A stretch of DNA of 64,000 nt, from positions 310,769-374,768 of the forward strand of contig NZ_BMIB01000001.1 in assembly GCF_014641615.1 (NCBI RefSeq). The letters are read 5' to 3'. The notes under the pieces are model-generated. The model had not been told where the DNA came from. It did no database searches and saw only the letters and a list, made by a program, of their open reading frames with translations. Both the position numbers and the translations under genes were made by a program. This DNA comes from Filimonas zeae (GTDB taxonomy: Bacteria > Bacteroidota > Bacteroidia > Chitinophagales > Chitinophagaceae). Positions 60,580-64,000 of the stretch are shown piece by piece; the stretch's first letter is position 1; every line of letters begins with the position of its first letter.

Positions 60580-62121
60580 TTATAGTAAGGGCCTGTTAGG
60601 GTCCCAGTTTTCAAATTCTTTAGCCACCTCCGTAAGGAAGGATGCGCCAATGCTACCATCAATAATACGGTGGTCGTAACTCATGCTCAGGTACATCATG
60701 TGGCGTATGCCAATGGTATCACCTTCTTTGGTTTCAATAACCACCGGACGTTTTTTAATAGCGCCCACTGCCAATATAGCTACCTGTGGCTGGTTGATGA
60801 TAGGGGTACCCATCAGGCTGCCAAAAGTGCCAACGTTGGTAAGGGTAAAAGTGCCACCCTGGGTATCATCAGGTTTCAGGCGGTTGTTACGGGCATTATC
60901 GGCCATGGTATTTACTGCTTTACTCAAGCCTACCAGGTTCAGATAATCGGCATTTTTAATTACCGGAACAATCAGGTTGCCCGATGGCAGGGCAGTAGCC
61001 ATACCTATATTGATGTCTTTTTTCAGAATAATTCTATCACCATCCAGCGAGCTGTTGATGATAGGGAAGCGTTTAATAACACGCACCAGACAATCTACAA
61101 ACAGCGGAGTAAAGGTGATTTTTGTGTTCTCCCGCTTTTCAAAATCCTTTTTTACCCTGTCGCGCCACAGTACCATATTGGTAACATCGGCCTCAGCAAA
61201 GCTGGTTACGTGCGGGCTGGTGTGCTTGCTGTCTACCATGTGTTTGGCAATCAGCTTGCGCATGCGGTCCATTTCAATAATTTCTACGTTGCCACCTGGG
61301 TTGGTAACCGCCGCGGGCGCTGGTTCTGCTTTTACCGCAGGGGCGCTGGTGGCTTGCACAGGTTGTGCCTGTGGTTGGGCAGCAGGTTGCGCTTGTTGCG
61401 GTACAGCAGGCTGATTTTCAGTTGTTACTGGCGCTTCCGGCGCTTTTTCCTCAACGGCAGGAGCAGTTGGTGGTGCGTAAGCTTCCGCAGCAGGTTGTGC
61501 AGTTACTTCCGCAGCTTCTTCTTCAGCAGCCGGGGTAGCTGCCACAGGTGCTTCTGTTGCTTCCGCAGCAGGTGCGCCGCCTGCCTTACGCTGAGCTACG
61601 TATTGTAAAATATCTTTTTTGGTTACGCGGCCATCATTGCCGGTACCGGGTATTTTTTCCAGTTCAGCCAGGCTAACTCCTTCACTGTTAACAATATTTA
61701 ATACAAGGGGCGAGTAAAAGCGGGCGCCTCCGGCAGCAGGTGCTTCAGCAGCAGGTTCTTTTACCGGTGATGGTACAAAAGGAACTTCCTCTTCCGCTAC
61801 TGCTTCTGGTTCGGCAGGTGCGGTAACTGCTGCTGCAACAGGCTGTTGTGCAGGCGCGGCAGGCGCTTCTGCAGCAGAGGCAGCTGTTTCAATACGGGCT
61901 ATTACGGTACCAATAGGTACAACGTCGTTTTCGTTATACAGTAATTCTGTAATAACGCCTGCAGCAGTAGAAGGCACCTCACTGTCAACCTTATCGGTAG
62001 CAATTTCCAGTACGGTTTCTTCCAGCTGAACAGTGTCGCCGGCTTTTTTATGCCACCTTAAAACAGTAGCTTCCATTATACTTTCACCCAATTTGGGCAT
62101 CACCAGGTCTACTAACGCCAT
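60580..62121 (-). CDS. 2-oxoacid dehydrogenase E2 component (dihydrolipoyl acyltransferase)
   Basis: The product is 513 residues. One lipoyl domain (about 1-78) has lipoyl Lys44 in ATDKVDSEV. A long Ala/Pro/Glu/Gln linker of about 90 residues follows, with an E3-binding domain before it (about 130-185, IPGTGNDGRVTKKDILQYVA). The acyltransferase core ends with the active-site motif SYDHRIIDG (His484, Asp488). Substrate could be branched-chain 2-oxoacids or pyruvate; DKVDSEV around the lipoyl Lys is common in branched-chain and pyruvate-type E2. No E1 or E3 gene lies nearby, so it may join E1 subunits encoded elsewhere. It is separate from odhB at 36.2 kb. Confidence 0.9.
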   Translation of the reverse strand: MALVDLVMPKLGESIMEATVLRWHKKAGDTVQLEETVLEIATDKVDSEVPSTAAGVITELLYNENDVVPIGTVIARIETAASAAEAPAAPAQQPVAAAVTAPAEPEAVAEEEVPFVPSPVKEPAAEAPAAGGARFYSPLVLNIVNSEGVSLAELEKIPGTGNDGRVTKKDILQYVAQRKAGGAPAAEATEAPVAATPAAEEEAAEVTAQPAAEAYAPPTAPAVEEKAPEAPVTTENQPAVPQQAQPAAQPQAQPVQATSAPAVKAEPAPAAVTNPGGNVEIIEMDRMRKLIAKHMVDSKHTSPHVTSFAEADVTNMVLWRDRVKKDFEKRENTKITFTPLFVDCLVRVIKRFPIINSSLDGDRIILKKDINIGMATALPSGNLIVPVIKNADYLNLVGLSKAVNTMADNARNNRLKPDDTQGGTFTLTNVGTFGSLMGTPIINQPQVAILAVGAIKKRPVVIETKEGDTIGIRHMMYLSMSYDHRIIDGSIGASFLTEVAKEFENWDPNRPLL

Positions 62122-62299
62122 GCAATTATTTTTTATGATTTTCAGTAAGGGGCAATCGTTTCCGGCGTCAAATGTATAATATATGTTTCAAAAAGCCTGT
62201 AAGCATAAAAACTCAACTTCCGGTAGCCGTATTTACAGCAAATGATAAGCCTTAACATAAGGTTGGCGGTAATTTTTACCTGGCAGGCGGCAAAAAAGA

Positions 62300-62307
62300 T
62301 ATATTTG
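62300..62307 (+). promoter_or_regulatory. Candidate -7 box for the beta-barrel/OsmC unit
   Basis: TATATTTG, a perfect TAnnTTTG box, 43 nt before the ATG at 62351. A T-rich stretch at 62273-62277 is about 22 nt upstream but lacks the TTTG core. Confidence 0.4.
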
Positions 62308-62350
62308 TCTGCAACCTTTCAACTTAACTCTTAACCTTAGTACGCTGTTT

Positions 62351-63028
62351 ATGAAAAAATCCCTTACCATTACCGCTGCAAAAGCTGTATTTGCTGCCTT
62401 ATTATTGCTTGTATTCACTCATTCTCATGCACAGGATTATTCGCGTATACGACTGGCCCTGAATGGCGGCTGGGGGTATCGTTTGGGTAAAACCAATCCC
62501 AATGTAAGTGAGAGTTACAAAGATCTGCTCAACGGCATGCGTTCCGGCGCCCAGTTTGGAGGCGATTTTCTGTTCTATTTATCAGAAAATCTGGGCATAG
62601 GCTTCAAATACAATCGTTTTACCACTTCTTCCCAAAAGCAGATGGATACCCTGCTTACGGCAAAAATTAATACGGGTACCGACTTTTACGGCGCTATGTT
62701 TGGCGGGCGTATTTATAATAAAAAATACACGGGGGCATTGATTATTAACCTGGCGCTGGGTTACCTGCGTTATACTGAAAATGGTGTAATACCGGAAGGG
62801 CCTTACAGAGCTACCGGAGGTACTTTGGGGGCCGCGTGGGATTTTGGATACGATTTTCAGATTACACCTATACTTGCTATAGGCGCGCAGCTTACCGGTT
62901 TTTCCGGCGCTTTGCGTAGTATGAAGGTAGAAACCAATTATGGCACAGAAACCCGCACATTACCTGATGGACAGTCGGAAAGTATGGTACGGGTGGGCGC
63001 TACCGCCGGAATAAGACTTACTTTGTAG
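62351..63028 (+). CDS. Outer-membrane beta-barrel protein, function unknown
   Basis: The product is 225 residues. A signal peptide ends FTHSHAQ. The mature part has eight or so amphipathic strands with small and aromatic residues (LALNGGWGYRLGKT, FGGDFLFYLSENLGIGFKYN, ALIINLALGYLRYT, ILAIGAQLTGFSGAL) and ends RVGATAGIRLTL, as expected for an eight-stranded OmpA/OmpW-like barrel. No periplasmic domain is present. The OsmC gene starts two bases after its stop codon. Confidence 0.8.
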   Translation: MKKSLTITAAKAVFAALLLLVFTHSHAQDYSRIRLALNGGWGYRLGKTNPNVSESYKDLLNGMRSGAQFGGDFLFYLSENLGIGFKYNRFTTSSQKQMDTLLTAKINTGTDFYGAMFGGRIYNKKYTGALIINLALGYLRYTENGVIPEGPYRATGGTLGAAWDFGYDFQITPILAIGAQLTGFSGALRSMKVETNYGTETRTLPDGQSESMVRVGATAGIRLTL

Positions 63029-63029
63029 T

Positions 63030-63509
63030 ATGAGCCACCGAAACCACACCTATCAGCTTACCACTACCTGGACGGGAAACAAAGGACAGGGCACCAGTAA
63101 TTATAAAGCTTACGACCGCAGCCATACCATACAGGCAGCAGGAAAAGTAGCCATACCCGGCTCTTCCGATCCTGCTTTTATGGGCGATGTTACGCGGTAC
63201 AACCCGGAAGAAATGCTGGTGGCCTCGCTTTCGGCCTGCCATATGTTATGGTACCTGCATTTGTGTGCAGAAGCAGGCGTGGTGGTTACGGCTTACAGCG
63301 ATGCCGCTACCGGCAATATGGAGGAAACAACTAATGGCGGCGGGCGCTTTACCCAGGTAACGCTGCACCCGGTGGTTACCGTGGCAGAAGAGGCAATGGT
63401 TAACAAAGCCAATGCCCTGCATACAAGGGCTAACGAATTATGTTTTATAGCCAATTCCTGCAATTTTCCGGTGCATCATGCACCGGAGTGTAAGGTGGCA
63501 GATAACTAA
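63030..63509 (+). CDS. OsmC-family peroxiredoxin-like protein
   Basis: The product is 159 residues. The family pattern YNPEEMLVASLSACHMLWYL gives Cys70, and ANELCFIANSCNFPV gives Cys138 (with Cys144 nearby); the pair corresponds to the two redox Cys of OsmC/Ohr proteins. They reduce organic hydroperoxides in the cytoplasm. The ATG is directly after the stop codon of the beta-barrel gene, so translation is coupled. Confidence 0.9.
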   Translation: MSHRNHTYQLTTTWTGNKGQGTSNYKAYDRSHTIQAAGKVAIPGSSDPAFMGDVTRYNPEEMLVASLSACHMLWYLHLCAEAGVVVTAYSDAATGNMEETTNGGGRFTQVTLHPVVTVAEEAMVNKANALHTRANELCFIANSCNFPVHHAPECKVADN

Positions 63510-63526
63510 GATAAACTTGTAACAAT

Positions 63527-64000
63527 ATGAAAAAGACAATGGTGGGGATGGTTGCAATGGTGATTGCTTTCACCTCCTGTCAGAAAGACAAAGACGTTCA
63601 GGGAATAAGTAATTCCTATACCTCCTCTTCTACAGCTGTCTACAGCGCACCGGTAATGTATACCTCTGCCGGTACCGTTACACAAACCGATTCTATTGCA
63701 GCTGTAGTAAAGGCGTACGATCCTGATTTGTTTGTGTATAAAGCCTCGGGCGGGGCAGTAGACCCGGCTGTGCAGATAAGTTTTGAAACGGATAACAGAG
63801 GTGCTATTACATTATTTAATAAACCGCATAGTGCTGTTATTACCCGTACTGCTCATGGCCGGGTTACGTTTACTTATATGGATACTATTAAAATTCCCGT
63901 ATCATCCGGAACAACGCCGCAGCCGCTGGTATTTATTTCGGCCGAAAGCTTTTTTGATAGCCTGTGGATGAATTACACTTCTATGCCCGGAACCATAGGG
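63527..64000 (+). CDS. Lipoprotein of unknown function (3' end beyond the window)
   Basis: From the ATG at 63527 the frame stays open to the window edge, giving 158 residues. The signal MKKTMVGMVAMVIAFTSC followed by QKDKDVQG is a clear lipoprotein start with Cys18. The rest is Ser/Thr-rich near the front (SNSYTSSSTAVYSAPVM) and then beta-rich. I recognise no family. It lies 17 bases after the OsmC stop codon and may belong to that unit. Confidence 0.7.
   Translation, partial: MKKTMVGMVAMVIAFTSCQKDKDVQGISNSYTSSSTAVYSAPVMYTSAGTVTQTDSIAAVVKAYDPDLFVYKASGGAVDPAVQISFETDNRGAITLFNKPHSAVITRTAHGRVTFTYMDTIKIPVSSGTTPQPLVFISAESFFDSLWMNYTSMPGTIG

Noticed and set aside
60670..61608. 312-codon open frame antisense to the E2 gene
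   Set aside because: Created by the Ala/Pro/Glu-rich linker codons of the E2 on the other strand; no recognisable protein features.

Overview
The window is chromosomal DNA of a Bacteroidota bacterium, most likely family Chitinophagaceae (Chitinophaga/Niastella/Filimonas-like). The reasons are paired SusC/SusD outer-membrane genes, fasciclin (FAS1) lipoproteins, promoter boxes of the TAnnTTTG type with no obvious Shine-Dalgarno sequences, a YtxJ bacilliredoxin, and Bacteroidota-type gene neighbours (surE - small membrane protein - lpxB; guaA next to a periplasmic-binding-fold protein). Genes are densely packed. I see no insertion sequence, prophage, CRISPR array, rRNA or tRNA gene.

Region by region. 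(1) 1-1.4 kb: the 3' end of a type I mannose-6-phosphate isomerase, a DUF6580-type membrane protein and a 59-residue membrane protein, closed by a terminator. (2) 1.8-17.0 kb: one large surface-uptake cluster on the + strand, ordered FAS1 lipoprotein, SusC, SusD, FAS1 lipoprotein, FAS1 lipoprotein, SusC, SusD. It has no hydrolase and no local regulator, so its cargo is unknown. (3) 17.1-19.4 kb, minus strand: surE, a 97-residue membrane protein and lpxB. (4) 19.5-27.1 kb: an XRE-S24 (LexA-like) regulator facing a five-gene minus-strand operon. The operon reads exonuclease, ATP-dependent ligase, Lhr-type helicase, PdeM phosphoesterase (the ligase-associated DNA damage response set) and then a histone-deacetylase-fold enzyme. 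(5) 27.2-30 kb, minus strand: guaA and a PBP1-fold periplasmic protein. (6) 30.1-32.2 kb: an OmpR-type two-component system. (7) 32.2-32.7 kb: a 21-bp-period tandem array of about 22 units, the most unusual sequence in the window. (8) 32.8-38.8 kb: rpsT, sucA/odhA, an odhB with two lipoyl domains, and a lipoprotein. (9) 38.8-46.1 kb: an RsmB-like RNA methyltransferase, an MFS-HlyD-TolC tripartite efflux operon with a divergent AraC regulator, and mnmA. (10) 46.3-51.6 kb: ytxJ with a 40-residue lipoprotein, mpl, an SDR, an aldo/keto reductase, a DEDDh exonuclease and a polyprenol-phosphate mannosyltransferase. (11) 51.6-59 kb: an ABC exporter, an EamA transporter, an SMP-30-like propeller protein and an S9 peptidase. 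(12) 59-64 kb: a second 2-oxoacid dehydrogenase E2 with a DUF2490 gene and an uncharacterised gene, then a beta-barrel protein, an OsmC protein and a lipoprotein cut by the window end.

The best candidate for something undescribed is the array at about 32,176-32,680. Its half-sites TTCCG and CGGAA alternate every 10 and 11 bp, that is, one per helical turn with alternating orientation, directly behind a response regulator/kinase pair. Its function is unknown. A phased protein-binding array, a hairpin-rich 3' transcript tail and a neutral minisatellite all remain possible. All functional calls come from reading motifs by eye; no database search was run.
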